Source: Acidovorax sp. 107 (GTDB taxonomy: Bacteria; Pseudomonadota; Gammaproteobacteria; Burkholderiales; Burkholderiaceae_C). Taken from it: DNA of 64,000 nucleotides. Location: the NCBI RefSeq assembly GCF_003058055.1, contig NZ_QBTZ01000001.1, forward strand, positions 2,684,001 to 2,748,000, in the 5' to 3' direction. This document shows positions 46,068-58,603 of this stretch, piece after piece. How positions within the stretch are numbered: the stretch's first letter is position 1; each line of letters starts with the position of its first letter. The position numbers and the translations under genes are program-made. Below the pieces are notes generated by a model. It made no database searches and had not been told where the DNA came from. It saw only the letters and a list, made by a program, of their open reading frames with translations.

Positions 46068-47807
46068 TCACTGCATCTGCGGCAGGTTGCCGATGCGCAC
46101 CAGCATCTCGGTGAACATCTGCATGTCCGCATCCAGGTCCACCACTTCCTTGAACTCCTTGGCGTTGTGGGCCGTGTACTTCTTGCCGGGCATGGCGGGG
46201 CCAAAGTTGATGGCATTGGGCATCAGCTTGGCAGTAGTGCTGCCGGCCGTTGGCACGGGCTGCGCGGGCAGGCCAGTGGTATCGCCAAAGGTGTTGAGCA
46301 GCGTGGCCAGCCAGGCGCCCTTGGGGTCGCGTGCCATCCAGTTGCCCTGGTTGTGGTCCACCTCAACCGCCACACCCGCCCGGGTGCCCCAGGCTTTGAT
46401 GCGTTCGGTGGTGGCCTTGGCCAGGGCCTCGGGTGTGTTGCCACGGGGCATGCGCACGTTCACCAGCACATCGACCTTGCCGTCCTTCTCGCGGATCAGG
46501 TTGGGCGACATGGTCAGCGGACCCATGAAGTCGTCGCTGTAAGCCAGGCCCATGGTGCGGCCCAGGTAGTCCATGCCATACAGGTCGCCGATGTACTTCA
46601 CAGCCTGGGCATAGCCATTGGCTGCCACGGCCACCCCGGATTGCTGCAGGAACAGTGCCAGGCGCGGCAGCGGGTTCACGCCTTCTTCGGGGCGCGAGCC
46701 GTGGGCCGAGACACCTGTGACCTTGACCAGCACGTCTGCGCCTTCACGCGTCACGTCGATGCTGAATTGGCCGCCCTGGCCGGTGTACTTGCCAACAAAG
46801 GCGTCCTTGGCAGCGCTGAGCTGGCGGGCCGTGGCCTCAGCGTTGCCGCCACGCAGGCGGGCCGTAGCGGTCTGAGGCACGGCATTGGCCGATGCGGCGC
46901 CAGCCATGGCCACGATGGTGGGCTGGCTGCCAGCAGCGGCGCCCAGTGCAAAGGTGGTGCGCAGCGCGCCAGAGCCCTTCTCGGCCACCACGGCGGGGTA
47001 CTTGCTGTCGAGCACGATGTTGTACTCGGGCAGCGACGTCTTGGCGCGGTAGTACTTCATCGCGTCGCCGCCGGTTTCTTCGGTGGTCTCGATCATGAGG
47101 CGGATGGTGCGGGCCAGCGGCAGACCGCTGTCCTTCACGGCCTTCATCGCGAACAGCACGGTGGCGATGGAGCCCTTGTCGTCGATGGAGCCCCGGCCGT
47201 ACAGGTTGCCAGCCACACGGGTCAGTTGGAAGGGGTCGAGCTTGGTGCCGTCGTCCAGCACCCATTCATCAGCCACCACAGGTACCACATCCGCATGGGT
47301 CAGGATGCCGAACTCTTCGGGGCCAGTGCCAGGCAGCTTCACTTCAAAGATGCGGTTGTCCACGTTGCGGTATTGCAGGCCGAACTCTTTGGCCATGCCT
47401 TCGACCAGGGTGCCAAAGGCAATGATGTGTTTGTCTTCGTGCGGCGGCACCTTGTCGGATCGCACGGTAGGGATGGCCACCATGCGCGCGGTCGCATCGA
47501 TCACAGCGGCCTGGTTGCGCAGACGGTTGTGCAGGCCCAGCAGGCGGCCGATGTTGACCAGATCGTCACCGGCCAAGGGCTGCTTCGCCAGGTAGGCCGC
47601 CACGGCCGGGTGCAGCACGGGCTGCATCTGGGCCGCCAGCGCCAGAAACTGTCGGAAGTCCGCCGCAGCGGCTGCGGCGGGCGCTGCGGCAATGCGGTCG
47701 AGCGCCGGTTTCTTCAGTGTGGCGGCTGTGGGCGCCGTGGTGGGGGAGATGGACGAACATGCCGTCAAGGCGGCAGCCAGGGTGGCGGTGAGCCAAAGCT
47801 TCTTCAT
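46068..47807 (-). CDS. M20-family metallopeptidase, exported lipoprotein
   Basis: The 579-residue protein has a lipoprotein signal ([19 protein letters not shown]; lipobox LTAC) and a two-domain M20 peptidase. The metal ligands are in [10 protein letters not shown] (HxD), [10 protein letters not shown] and [14 protein letters not shown]; the dimerisation domain spans about residues 290-430 ([12 protein letters not shown]). It cleaves small peptides or acyl-amino acids at the cell surface or in the periplasm; the exact substrate is unknown. ATG 47807 follows AAAAGG. It is downstream of oxyR on the same strand. Confidence 0.9.
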   Translation of the reverse strand: MKKLWLTATLAAALTACSSISPTTAPTAATLKKPALDRIAAAPAAAAAADFRQFLALAAQMQPVLHPAVAAYLAKQPLAGDDLVNIGRLLGLHNRLRNQAAVIDATARMVAIPTVRSDKVPPHEDKHIIAFGTLVEGMAKEFGLQYRNVDNRIFEVKLPGTGPEEFGILTHADVVPVVADEWVLDDGTKLDPFQLTRVAGNLYGRGSIDDKGSIATVLFAMKAVKDSGLPLARTIRLMIETTEETGGDAMKYYRAKTSLPEYNIVLDSKYPAVVAEKGSGALRTTFALGAAAGSQPTIVAMAGAASANAVPQTATARLRGGNAEATARQLSAAKDAFVGKYTGQGGQFSIDVTREGADVLVKVTGVSAHGSRPEEGVNPLPRLALFLQQSGVAVAANGYAQAVKYIGDLYGMDYLGRTMGLAYSDDFMGPLTMSPNLIREKDGKVDVLVNVRMPRGNTPEALAKATTERIKAWGTRAGVAVEVDHNQGNWMARDPKGAWLATLLNTFGDTTGLPAQPVPTAGSTTAKLMPNAINFGPAMPGKKYTAHNAKEFKEVVDLDADMQMFTEMLVRIGNLPQMQ

Positions 47808-47963
47808 GGGAACCTTTTGTGTGGAGCGGGGCCGCAGCCGGACGCGGGTCAACGGACGCTGCGGAACATGCATACCCGGCTTGCGCAGGCCGGGTGGGCC
47901 AGCACAGGGGCGGCGCGAGTGTAGCGCCGATTCCCTGCAGCCCGTCGATGCCAGGCGGACTGC

Positions 47964-48929
47964 TCAGGACAGCCGGGTCACTCCCGGTAACTCGCACGCA
48001 TAGATGGCATTGCGCAGTGCCGCGATGGCCTCGTAGCGCGTGAAGCTGCGGCGCCAGGCCAACACCACGCGGCGCATGGGCGGCGGGCCCCCGTCTTCCT
48101 CACGGATGGGCAGGTAGCGGATGTAAGTCTCGTCGCTCTTGCGGCGGCGCGACACCGTGAGCAGCGCGTCGCGCGGCACCGACAGGCGCGGCACCAGCGT
48201 CACGCCCATACCGGCGGCCACCATGTGCTTGATGGTCTCCAGCGACGACCCCTCGAACGACTTGCGGATGCCCTCGGCATTGCTCGCAAAGCGCGCGAAC
48301 TCAGGGCAGACCTCCAGCACATGATCGCGAAAGCAGTGACCAGCGCCCAGCAGCAGCATGGTTTCGTTCTTCAGCTCGGCCGCCGTGACCGACTTCTTGG
48401 CCGCCAGCGGGTGCATGCTGGGCACTGCGGCCATGAAGGGCTCGTCGTACAGCGGCGCCATGGCCAGACCGGTGTCGGGGAAAGGCTCGGCCAGGATGGC
48501 GCAATCGATCTCGCCCGTGCGCAGCATCTCCAGCAGCTTGACGGTGAAGTTCTCCTGCAGCATCAGCGGCATCTGCGGTGTGCGCGTGATGGACTGGCGC
48601 ACCAGCTCGGGCAACAGGTAGGGCCCGATGGTGTAGATCACGCCAAGCGTGAGCGGCCCGGCCAGCGGGTCCTTGCCGCGCTTGGCAATTTCCTTGATGG
48701 CCGCCGCCTGCTCCAGCACGCTTTGCGCCTGGCGCACGATGTCTTCGCCCAGTGGGGTGATGGTCACCTCGCCCGCGCTGCGCTCGAACAGTTTCACGTC
48801 CAGCTCTTCTTCGAGCTTCTTGATCGCCACCGAGAGCGTGGGTTGCGACACATAGCAGGCATCGGCCGCATGGCCAAAGTGCTTTTCGCGGGCCACCGCA
48901 ACGATGTACTTGAGTTCGGTGAGGGTCAT
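47964..48929 (-). CDS. oxyR: Hydrogen-peroxide regulator OxyR
   Basis: The 321-residue LysR-family activator has the N-terminal winged helix ELKYIVAVAREKHFGHAADA, CYVSQPTLSVAIKKLEEELD. The peroxide-sensing cysteines are present at 199 and 208 (GAGHCFRDHVLEVCPEF), the same positions as in E. coli, so the thiol-disulfide switch is intact. It is placed 38 bases after recG, a pairing common in betaproteobacteria. It likely controls katG/ahp genes elsewhere and dps nearby. Confidence 0.95.
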   Translation of the reverse strand: MTLTELKYIVAVAREKHFGHAADACYVSQPTLSVAIKKLEEELDVKLFERSAGEVTITPLGEDIVRQAQSVLEQAAAIKEIAKRGKDPLAGPLTLGVIYTIGPYLLPELVRQSITRTPQMPLMLQENFTVKLLEMLRTGEIDCAILAEPFPDTGLAMAPLYDEPFMAAVPSMHPLAAKKSVTAAELKNETMLLLGAGHCFRDHVLEVCPEFARFASNAEGIRKSFEGSSLETIKHMVAAGMGVTLVPRLSVPRDALLTVSRRRKSDETYIRYLPIREEDGGPPPMRRVVLAWRRSFTRYEAIAALRNAIYACELPGVTRLS

Positions 48930-48967
48930 GGTGTGTTCCTGCGGGCCACGTCAGCGTTGTGAACGTC

Positions 48968-51127
<2,160 letters not shown>

Positions 51128-51238
51128 GTGGAGCAAATTGCTAGGGAAAACGTGCGGAAATCGCAGCCTGAAAAGGCTACCATGGTTACCATTGCTAACG
51201 TCTGATCAGGGCGTGTTTTCGAGTCCCAGGCCATTGCC

Positions 51239-52519
51239 ATGCTCAAGCGCATCCACATCCAACACCTTACCCTGGGCATGTACCTGCACGAGTTCTGCGG
51301 CTCGTGGATGGACCACCCCTTCTGGCGGGCCAAGTTCCTGCTCAAGGACCCCAAGGACCTGGCCAGCATCCAGGCCACGGCCATCCAGGAAATATGGATC
51401 GATACCGACAAGGGCCTGGATGTGGCCGTGGGCACCGCCTCGATGTCGCGCGAAGAGGTGGACGCACAGATCGAGACCGACTTCAGCCGCCTGGAGGACC
51501 TTCCACCCATCAAGGTGAAGCTGCCCTCCCCGCCCCTCCCGCCCAAGCGAGACCGCAAACCGGCGGACATGCACAGCGAACTCAGGATGGCCGCCGCCAT
51601 CTGCGTGAAATCCAAGGAGGCCGTGGTCTCGATGTTCAACGAGGCCCGCATGGGCCGCGCGGTGGACTCGGCAGGTGCGCAAAGCCTGGTGGAGGAGATT
51701 TCGGACTCCGTCACCCGCAATCCGGGCGCGCTCATCAGCCTGGCACGGCTGAAGACGGCCGATGACTACACCTACATGCATTCGGTGGCCGTGTGCGCGC
51801 TGATGGTGGCGCTGGCCAAGCAGCTCAAGCTCAAGGAAGACCAGCAACGGCTCGCCGGCATGGCAGGCCTGCTGCACGACCTGGGCAAGGCCGCCATCCC
51901 GCTGACCGTGCTCAACAAGCCCGGCAAGCTCACCGACCAGGAGTTCTCCGTGGTGCGCAGCCACCCGGTGGAGGGCTACCACATGCTCAAGGAGGGCGGC
52001 AACGTGCCCGACGCAGTGCTGGACGCCTGCCTGCACCACCACGAGAAAGTGGATGGCTCGGGCTACCCGGACAAGCTGCTGGGCGACGGCATCAGCGTGA
52101 TCGCCCGCATGACGGCCATCTGCGACGTGTACGACGCCATCACCTCCGACCGGCCCTACAAGCGTGGCTGGGACCCGGCCGAGTCGCTGCGGCGCATGGC
52201 CGAGTGGACCAAGGACCATTTCGACGCGCGCATCTTCCAGGCGTTTGTCAAAAGCATTGGCATCTACCCCGTGGGCTCGCTGGTGCGGCTGACCTCGGGC
52301 CGCATCGGGATCGTGACGGAACAATCGCCCACCGCGCTCACCACCCCCATCGTCAAGGTGTTCTTCTCGACCAAGTCCGACCTGCGCATCCCACCCGAGG
52401 TGGTGAACCTGGCCGCCCCGGACTGCTCCGAAAAGATCGTGGCACGCGAAGACCCCGAGAAGTGGCGCTTTCCCGACCTGGACGAGCTGTGGTCCGGCTT
52501 CTCCGACAAGGTCTGGTAG
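51239..52519 (+). CDS. HD-GYP domain phosphodiesterase with DUF3391 N-domain
   Basis: The 426-residue cytoplasmic protein has a DUF3391-like N-terminal domain (about 1-110) and an HD-GYP domain (about 130-350). The HD motif is GLLHDLGKAAIP, with the later HHHEKVDGSGYP supplying the GYP signature and metal ligands. It probably hydrolyses cyclic di-GMP, linking it to motility or biofilm control. ATG 51239 is clear. It lies three bases before the PfkB gene, so the two are co-transcribed. No REC or PAS sensor is fused. Confidence 0.93.
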   Translation: MLKRIHIQHLTLGMYLHEFCGSWMDHPFWRAKFLLKDPKDLASIQATAIQEIWIDTDKGLDVAVGTASMSREEVDAQIETDFSRLEDLPPIKVKLPSPPLPPKRDRKPADMHSELRMAAAICVKSKEAVVSMFNEARMGRAVDSAGAQSLVEEISDSVTRNPGALISLARLKTADDYTYMHSVAVCALMVALAKQLKLKEDQQRLAGMAGLLHDLGKAAIPLTVLNKPGKLTDQEFSVVRSHPVEGYHMLKEGGNVPDAVLDACLHHHEKVDGSGYPDKLLGDGISVIARMTAICDVYDAITSDRPYKRGWDPAESLRRMAEWTKDHFDARIFQAFVKSIGIYPVGSLVRLTSGRIGIVTEQSPTALTTPIVKVFFSTKSDLRIPPEVVNLAAPDCSEKIVAREDPEKWRFPDLDELWSGFSDKVW

Positions 52520-52522
52520 CCC

Positions 52523-53485
52523 ATGCCCGCACTGATCACCCTGACACTCAATCCCGCCCTCGACCTGGCGACCACCACCGACCACGTGGCCCCCACGCAC
52601 AAGCTGCGCTGCGGCCCGGTGCGGCGGTTTGCGGGCGGCGGCGGCATCAACGTGGCGCGGGTGCTGCACCGCCTGGGCGCGGATGTGTGCGCCTGGGCCC
52701 TGGCGGGCGGCGCGGCGGGCACGCAGGTGCAGCAGCTGCTGGCCGACGAGGGCGTGCCCACGCAGCTGCAGCGCATTGCGGGCGACACGCGCGAGAACTT
52801 TTCGGTGGTCGAAACCTTCACGGGCCAGGAGTTTCGGTTTGTACTGCCCGGCCCCACGCTGCAGGCCGGCGAGTGGCAGGCCTGCCTGGATGCGCTGGCA
52901 ACCCACGCCCCACCACCCCGCTGGCTCATTGCCAGCGGCAGCCTGCCGCCCGGCACGCCCGACGACTTCTATGCCCAGCTGGTACGCGCTGTGTCCGCTG
53001 TATCTGGCCAAGGCGTGCGGGTGGCCGTTGACACCTCGGGCCCGCCGCTGGCGGCGGCATTGAAAGCCGGAGTGGCGCTGGTCAAACCCAGCCTGCGTGA
53101 GCTGCGCGACCTGTTGCAACAGCCGCTGGAGCACGCCACCGACTGGTGCACGGCTGCCCAGTCGCTGGTGCGCAGCGGCGCGGCCGACACCGTGGCCCTG
53201 TCGGTGGGCGAGCAAGGCGCCGTGCTGGCCACGCGGGAGGGGGTATGGCAGGCCCCCGCCCTCGACGTGCCCGCCACCACCGGCACCACGGGCGCGGGCG
53301 ACTGCTTTTTGGCCGCGCTGGTCTGGGCGCTGGACCGGGGTGATGCGCCTGCCGAGGCGCTGCGCTGGGGCGTGGCCGCAGGCGCCGCCGCGCTGCTGCA
53401 CCCGGGCACCACCCTGTCCCAAGCCAATGACGTGCAGCGGCTGGTGCGCAGCGTGCCCGCACCGGTGGCGTTCACCACCGATTGA
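52523..53485 (+). CDS. PfkB-family hexose-phosphate kinase (1-phosphofructokinase-like)
   Basis: The 320-residue ribokinase-fold protein has the N-terminal sugar-binding TLNPALDLATTTDHVAPTHK and GGGGINVARVLHRLGADV, and the C-terminal ATP site TTGTTGAGDCFLAALVWALD with the catalytic Asp in GAGD. Closest in pattern to the FruK/LacC/PfkB group that phosphorylates fructose-1-phosphate, fructose-6-phosphate or tagatose-6-phosphate. No PTS genes are adjacent, so the specific substrate is open. It begins three bases after the HD-GYP stop codon. Confidence 0.88.
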   Translation: MPALITLTLNPALDLATTTDHVAPTHKLRCGPVRRFAGGGGINVARVLHRLGADVCAWALAGGAAGTQVQQLLADEGVPTQLQRIAGDTRENFSVVETFTGQEFRFVLPGPTLQAGEWQACLDALATHAPPPRWLIASGSLPPGTPDDFYAQLVRAVSAVSGQGVRVAVDTSGPPLAAALKAGVALVKPSLRELRDLLQQPLEHATDWCTAAQSLVRSGAADTVALSVGEQGAVLATREGVWQAPALDVPATTGTTGAGDCFLAALVWALDRGDAPAEALRWGVAAGAAALLHPGTTLSQANDVQRLVRSVPAPVAFTTD

Positions 53486-53579
53486 AAGCACCGCGCCTGC
53501 AGAGCCCTGCAGCCCCGTGGGACAATCGCGCCCTCTGTAATTTTTACCTTGGCACGGGCCCGTTCGGCCCTCAAGCACG

Positions 53580-54743
53580 ATGACTGATCTCTCCAGCGGC
53601 GCAGCCAATGCGCCCCTCGCCTCCGGCAGCCCTTCCACACCCCGCGTGTTCACCCTCAGCGACTTCGACTTCTCGCTGCCCCCCGAACTCATTGCCCAGC
53701 ACCCCGCGCCCGAGCGCAGCGCCTCGCGCCTGCTCGATGGCCGCGCCATGCAGCCGGTGGACCGCATCTTTCGCGAGCTGCCCGGCCTGCTGCGCGAAGG
53801 CGACCTGCTGGTCTTCAACGACACGCGCGTGGTCAAGGCGCGCATCTTTGGCGAGAAGGCCAGCGGCGGCAAGCTGGAGCTGCTGATCGAGCGCGTGCTG
53901 CCCGCCGAGGCGGGCAACCCGGGCAACGAAGTCGTGGCCCACATGAAGGTCAGCAAGAAGCCCCTGCCCGGCAGCGTGGTGCACATGGCCGGAGGCCGCC
54001 AGGCAGGCGGCTTTGACGCGCAGCTGCTGGGCCGCTGGCCCACCGAAGACGGCCCGCTGTTCCGCTTTGCACTGCACGGCCCGGCGGGCGAATCGCCCTG
54101 GGAGCTGATGGACCGCCATGGCCACCTGCCGCTGCCTCCCTACATCGAGCGCCACCAGAACAGCGACCACGACCCCGACGAGGCCGAGGACAGCCAGCGC
54201 TACCAGACCGTGTTTGCCCGGAACCCTGGCGCCGTGGCAGCCCCCACGGCCGCGCTGCACTTTGACGAAGGCGTGCTGGCCGACCTGGCCGCGCGCGGCA
54301 TCGAGCGCGCCAGCGTCACGCTGCATGTGGGCGCAGGCACCTTCCAGCCCTGCAAGACCGAGAACCTGGCCGAGCACCAGATGCACAGCGAGTGGTATGA
54401 GATACCGCTGGCCACGCTCGCGGCGCTGGAGCGCTGCCGCCAGCGCGGCGGCCGCGTGGTGGCCGTGGGCACCACCACCGTGCGCACGCTGGAGTCGTGG
54501 GCCAAGACAGGCCAGGCCACGGGCGACACCAACATCTTCATCACGCCGGGCTTTGCGTTCCAGGTGGTGGATGTGCTGATCACCAACTTCCACCTGCCCA
54601 AGAGCACGCTGATGATGCTGGTGAGCGCGTTTGCGGGCTACGCCCACATCATGGGCCTGTACCGGCACGCGATTGCGCAGCAGTACCGCTTCTTCAGCTA
54701 TGGCGACGCGATGCTGCTGGAACGCGCACGCAGCACGCCGTGA
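53580..54743 (+). CDS. queA: tRNA preQ1(34) S-adenosylmethionine ribosyltransferase-isomerase
   Basis: The 387-residue enzyme of queuosine synthesis transfers ribose from SAM to preQ1 in tRNA. Signatures: [65 protein letters not shown], and [18 protein letters not shown] end. An N-terminal Ser/Ala extension of about 25 residues and a short acidic insert ([13 protein letters not shown]) make it longer than the usual 345-355. Its stop overlaps the GTG start of the next gene. Confidence 0.95.
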   Translation: MTDLSSGAANAPLASGSPSTPRVFTLSDFDFSLPPELIAQHPAPERSASRLLDGRAMQPVDRIFRELPGLLREGDLLVFNDTRVVKARIFGEKASGGKLELLIERVLPAEAGNPGNEVVAHMKVSKKPLPGSVVHMAGGRQAGGFDAQLLGRWPTEDGPLFRFALHGPAGESPWELMDRHGHLPLPPYIERHQNSDHDPDEAEDSQRYQTVFARNPGAVAAPTAALHFDEGVLADLAARGIERASVTLHVGAGTFQPCKTENLAEHQMHSEWYEIPLATLAALERCRQRGGRVVAVGTTTVRTLESWAKTGQATGDTNIFITPGFAFQVVDVLITNFHLPKSTLMMLVSAFAGYAHIMGLYRHAIAQQYRFFSYGDAMLLERARSTP

Positions 54744-55645
54744 GCCCCCCAGGCCCTGCGTTGTCGACCACCCCTGCGGCCCGCCGGCGTGCGGCGCTGG
54801 CAGGCATCGCGCTGGCCGTGGTGGCCTGCGCGTTCTTTGCGCTGCTGGACACCGCCAGCAAGCTGGTCAGCGCGGGCGTGCCCATCGTCATGGCGCTGTG
54901 GATGCGCTATGTGTTCCAGTCGCTGCTGACCACGGCCTTTGTGCTGCAGCGCGCGGGGCGCTCTGCGCTGCGCACCACACAACCCCGCTTCCAGGCCCTG
55001 CGCGGTGCGCTGTTCGCCATGACCAGCCTGTTCGGCTTCATCAGCCTCACGGCCCTGCCGCTGGCAGAGTTCACGGCCATCGTGGCGACGGTGCCGCTGT
55101 GCGTGACGGTGGTGGCTGCCCTGTGGCTGCACCAGCCCGTGAGCCCTTTGCGCTGGCTGCTGGCGGTGGCTGGCCTGGCGGGCACGCTCGCCATCATCCG
55201 ACCCGGCGGCGAGGCCTTTACCTGGGCGCTGCTGTGGCCGCTGTGCATGCTAGCAGCGGGCACGGGCTACCAGGTACTCAGCAGCAAGATGGCCGGGCAC
55301 GAGAGCCCCGCCACCACGCAGCTCTACACCAGCTGGATCGCCACCGCGCTGGTGTCGCTGGGCGTGCCGTTCTTCTGGCAGCCGGTGAGCGACCCGTGGA
55401 TGTGGGCGGGCATGTTCACCATGGGTCTGTCGAGCGCGGTGGGCCACATGCTGCTGCTCAACGCCTATGCGCGCACCACGCCGGTGACGATTGCGCCGTT
55501 TCTGTATTCACAGATCGGGTTTGCCATGCTGGCGGGCTGGCTGGTGTACCGCCATGTGCCGGACGCATGGTCGCTGGCGGGCATGGCGGCCATCGTGCTC
55601 AGCGGCGCAGCCAGCGCCTGGCTGACCGTGCGCGAGACACGTTAA
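54740..55645 (+). CDS. EamA-family (DMT) transporter
   Basis: The 301-residue membrane protein has ten helices in two EamA repeats ([20 protein letters not shown] first; [20 protein letters not shown] second; [20 protein letters not shown] last). DMT exporters move metabolites such as amino acids or nucleosides; the substrate cannot be told. The GTG at 54740 overlaps the queA stop (GTGA), so the pair is coupled, though a functional link is not obvious. Confidence 0.87.
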   Translation: MSPPGPALSTTPAARRRAALAGIALAVVACAFFALLDTASKLVSAGVPIVMALWMRYVFQSLLTTAFVLQRAGRSALRTTQPRFQALRGALFAMTSLFGFISLTALPLAEFTAIVATVPLCVTVVAALWLHQPVSPLRWLLAVAGLAGTLAIIRPGGEAFTWALLWPLCMLAAGTGYQVLSSKMAGHESPATTQLYTSWIATALVSLGVPFFWQPVSDPWMWAGMFTMGLSSAVGHMLLLNAYARTTPVTIAPFLYSQIGFAMLAGWLVYRHVPDAWSLAGMAAIVLSGAASAWLTVRETR

Positions 55646-55656
55646 GCATCAAAACA

Positions 55657-55703
55657 GCCGATAGCGCTGGTGCAATATGCCTGAGCAGCTATCCATTCAA
55701 TAG
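55657..55703 (+). repeat. 47-bp dispersed repeat, copy 7
   Basis: It begins GCCGATAGCGCTGGTGCAAT and ends GCTATCCATTCAATAG. It lies between the EamA gene (ends 55645) and the convergent gamma-glutamyltransferase gene (ends 55730). Confidence 0.85.
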
Positions 55704-55729
55704 CACCACACTCGCCATCTGAGGATGGA

Positions 55730-57331
55730 TCAGAACGCCACCGCGTGTCCGTCCTTGCGCGGGTCCGAACCTGCGATGTAGCTGTTGCCGTTGCGCAGCA
55801 CCAGCTGGGCGCCGCCAAAGGCGAACACGCCGTTGCCCTCTTCCACCGTCACCTCGTGCCCACGTGCGCGCAGCGCGGCGACCACAGCAGGGTCAAAGCC
55901 CGGCTCCACCGCCACCCCCTTGCCACCCGTCACGCGCCAGCGGGGCGCATCGGCCGCGGCCTGCGGGTTCTGGCCGTAGCGCAGCACGCGCAGCGCCATC
56001 TGCGTGTGGCCCTGGCTTTGCATGGGGCCGCCCATCACGCCAAAGGCCATCTGCGGCGTGCCATCGGCATGCATGGCAAAGGCCGGGATGATGGTGTGCG
56101 AGGGGCGCTTGCGCGGCGCCACCTGGTTGGCGTGGCCCGGGATCAGGTTGAAGCCGTGGCCCCGGTTCTGCAGGCTGATGCCCGTGCCCGGCACCACCAC
56201 GCCCGAGCCAAAGCCCATGTAGTTGGACTGGATGAACGAGACCATCATGCCGGACGCATCGGCCGCTGCCAAGTACACCGTGCCACCGGGGCGTGGCGCG
56301 CCGTAGCCAGGGTCGCCAGCGCGCGTGGTGTCGATCAGCGCAGCGCGGCTGCGCAGGTAGTCGGGGTGCAGCAGCGCATCGGGCTTGACGTGCATGGCCT
56401 CGATGTCGGCGTTGTACTGGTGCAGGTCGGCAAACGCGAGCTTCATGGCCTCGATGCTGGCGTGCACGGTTTCCACGTCGTCCAGCGGATGCTTGCCAAT
56501 GCCATGTGCGTCGAGCATGCCCAGCGCCATCAGCGCCGCAATGCCCTGCCCGTTGGGCGGAATCTCGTGGATGACCGAGTCACCAAACCGCTGCTGGATG
56601 GTGCCCACCCAGTCGGCCTGGTGGGCGGCGAGGTCGGCCATCGTCATGGCGCCGCCGTTGGCTTGCGCATGGGCGGCGATGCGCTCGGCAATCACGCCGC
56701 GGTAGAAGGCCTCACCCTCGGTTTCGGCAATCAGCTCCAGCGTGCGGGCGTGGGCCTCGCTGCGGAAGACTTCACCTGCCTTAGGCACCCGACCGTTCGG
56801 CATGAAGCACTCGGCAAATCCGGGCTGCGTGCCCAGCTTGGCCGCGCCCAGCGCCCACAGGCGGGCGATGGTGGGCGACACCGGAAAGCCGTTGCGCGCG
56901 TAGTCGATGGCGGGCTGCGCCAGTTGCGCAAACGGCAGCTTGCCCAGGCGCTTGGACAGCGCCACCCAGGCCGACACGGCGCCCGGCACGGTCACGGCAT
57001 TCCAGCCCGTTTCAGGAATGCCGCCCAGCTTCTCGAAGTATTCAGGCGTCCACGCCGCAGGCGAGCGGCCCGAGGCGTTCAGGCCGTGCAGCTCCTTGCC
57101 ATCCCACACGATGGCAAACCCATCGCTGCCCAGGCCGCAGCCCGTGGGCTCCACCACCGTGAGCGCCATGGCAGCGGCAATGGCGGCATCCACCGCGTTG
57201 CCACCCGCCAGCAGCATGCGCAGGCCCGCCTGCGCGGCCAGCGGCTGCGAGGTGGAGACCACGTTGCGGCCCATGACCGCACTGCGGTTTGAGGCGTAGG
57301 GAAGGGACCAGTCGAGAGAATTGGAATTCAT
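55730..57331 (-). CDS. Gamma-glutamyltransferase family hydrolase
   Basis: The 533-residue Ntn-hydrolase family member resembles GGT and cephalosporin acylase. It has VVSTSQPLAAQAGLRMLLAG, VVEPTGCGLGSDGFAIVWDG, PPNGQGIAALMALGMLDAHG; the autocleavage Thr is in GGTVYLAAADASGMMVSFIQ, with FGVMGGPMQSQGHTQMALRV near the end. No Sec signal peptide is evident. ATG 57331 is chosen. It is downstream of a Bug-type binding protein and a divergent LysR gene, suggesting uptake and hydrolysis of a glutamyl or related amide compound. Confidence 0.85.
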   Translation of the reverse strand: MNSNSLDWSLPYASNRSAVMGRNVVSTSQPLAAQAGLRMLLAGGNAVDAAIAAAMALTVVEPTGCGLGSDGFAIVWDGKELHGLNASGRSPAAWTPEYFEKLGGIPETGWNAVTVPGAVSAWVALSKRLGKLPFAQLAQPAIDYARNGFPVSPTIARLWALGAAKLGTQPGFAECFMPNGRVPKAGEVFRSEAHARTLELIAETEGEAFYRGVIAERIAAHAQANGGAMTMADLAAHQADWVGTIQQRFGDSVIHEIPPNGQGIAALMALGMLDAHGIGKHPLDDVETVHASIEAMKLAFADLHQYNADIEAMHVKPDALLHPDYLRSRAALIDTTRAGDPGYGAPRPGGTVYLAAADASGMMVSFIQSNYMGFGSGVVVPGTGISLQNRGHGFNLIPGHANQVAPRKRPSHTIIPAFAMHADGTPQMAFGVMGGPMQSQGHTQMALRVLRYGQNPQAAADAPRWRVTGGKGVAVEPGFDPAVVAALRARGHEVTVEEGNGVFAFGGAQLVLRNGNSYIAGSDPRKDGHAVAF

Positions 57332-57410
57332 AAAGCGTGTGTCTCCAGGGCCCATGTCCGGTGAGCCAGACACGGGTAGATCAGGCATGGCGCAGGCGAG
57401 AGACGCCGAG

Positions 57411-57469
57411 GAAGGGCCGCCCCCCGCACCGAGGGCGTCGTCCCCCTTGGGGGAAGGCGACTCAGGGGG
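57411..57469. repeat. GC-rich intergenic repeat, copy B
   Basis: On the minus strand it begins CCCCCTGAGTCGCCTTC, as in the copy after glpK, then has CCCCCAAGGGGG. It lies between the Bug gene stop (57470) and the gamma-glutamyltransferase gene and could attenuate readthrough. Confidence 0.45.
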
Positions 57470-58453
57470 TTAATCGATATTTATTTTGTGCTGGCGAATC
57501 ACCGTCGCCCACCGGTTGCTGTCGGCCTGCACCATCGCCGCGAACTGCGCGGGCGTGCGGGGCGCTGCAGGCTCCACGCCCAGCTTGGCCAGGCTCTCGG
57601 CCACTTCGGGCGCCTGCACGGCCTTGGCAAAGGCCTTGTGCACCTTCTCGACCAGCGCGGGCGATGCGCCCGCAGGCAGGTACACACCGAACCAGGTCAC
57701 CGACGAATAACCGGGCAGACCGGACTCGGCCAGCGTGGGCAGCTCGGGCGCCAGGGTGCTGCGCTTTTCGCTGGTCACGGCCAGCGCGCGCAGGCGGCCG
57801 GCCTTGGCGTGGGGCATGCCGGTGGGCAGCGAGTCAAACAGCACATGCGTCTGCCCGGCGATCAGATCAGGGATGGCCAGGGCCGTGCCCTTGTAGGGAA
57901 TGTGGGTCATCTCCACACCCGCCTGGGCGCTGAAGGCCGCTGTGTTCAGGTGCACGATGGTGCCGTTGCCGCTGGTGGCGTAGTTGAGCTTGCCGGGGTG
58001 GGCCTTGGCATACGCAATCAGTTCGCCCACGGTCTTGACGGGCAGCGAGTTGGTGACCAGCAGCACGCTGGGTGCGTCGGCCACATGGGCCACGGGCGTG
58101 AAGTCCTTGCGCGGGTCGTAGGCCAGCTTGGGCATGAGGTGGGGCGAGATGGCGTGCGTGCTGCTGGTGGTCAGTAGCAGCGTGTAGCCGTCGGGTGCGG
58201 CCTTGGCCGCCTCGGCCGTGCCCAGGGTGCCGCCCGCGCCGGGCTTGTTGTCCACCACCAGTTGCTGGCCCAGGTCGGCCGCCACGCGTTGGGTGACCAC
58301 GCGCGCCACCAGGTCGGTCGCGCCGCTGGCCGGGAAGGGCACGATCACCCGCACGGGGCGGTCTGGCCAGTTGGCTTGCGCGTGCGCGGCAGATGCCAGC
58401 ACCAGCAGGCCGGCCAGGCCCCAGACACCACGGCCCCAGGAAAGTAGACGCAT
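57470..58453 (-). CDS. Bug-family tripartite tricarboxylate transporter binding protein
   Basis: The 327-residue periplasmic binding protein has a signal peptide (LAGLLVLASAAHAQ). The Bug signature WPDRPVRVIVPFPASGATDL, VDNKPGAGGTLGTAEAAKAA and DGYTLLLTTSSTHAISP are present. Bug proteins bind carboxylates or aromatic acids; many act without a linked TctA/TctB, as here. ATG 58453 has GGGAG upstream. It is divergent from a LysR regulator, and the gamma-glutamyltransferase gene follows. Confidence 0.9.
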   Translation of the reverse strand: MRLLSWGRGVWGLAGLLVLASAAHAQANWPDRPVRVIVPFPASGATDLVARVVTQRVAADLGQQLVVDNKPGAGGTLGTAEAAKAAPDGYTLLLTTSSTHAISPHLMPKLAYDPRKDFTPVAHVADAPSVLLVTNSLPVKTVGELIAYAKAHPGKLNYATSGNGTIVHLNTAAFSAQAGVEMTHIPYKGTALAIPDLIAGQTHVLFDSLPTGMPHAKAGRLRALAVTSEKRSTLAPELPTLAESGLPGYSSVTWFGVYLPAGASPALVEKVHKAFAKAVQAPEVAESLAKLGVEPAAPRTPAQFAAMVQADSNRWATVIRQHKINID

Positions 58454-58603
58454 ACAGAGCACTCCCGCAAAGAAATCGGACACAACAAAGGATGGAACCA
58501 TCTTAGGAAGCTGCGCCTTGCTTGACCACCAGCATTTCAGCAACCTGCTTTGCCGTCACGGCAAACCGGCGCATACTGCGGGCTTCCCTCTGCCCCTTCC
58601 CCC

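Noticed and set aside
51206..54043. Very long open frame on the minus strand opposite HD-GYP, PfkB and queA
   Set aside because: It overlaps three well-supported genes on the other strand; the translation is low-complexity Ala/Gly/Arg/His, as expected from GC-rich antisense frames.
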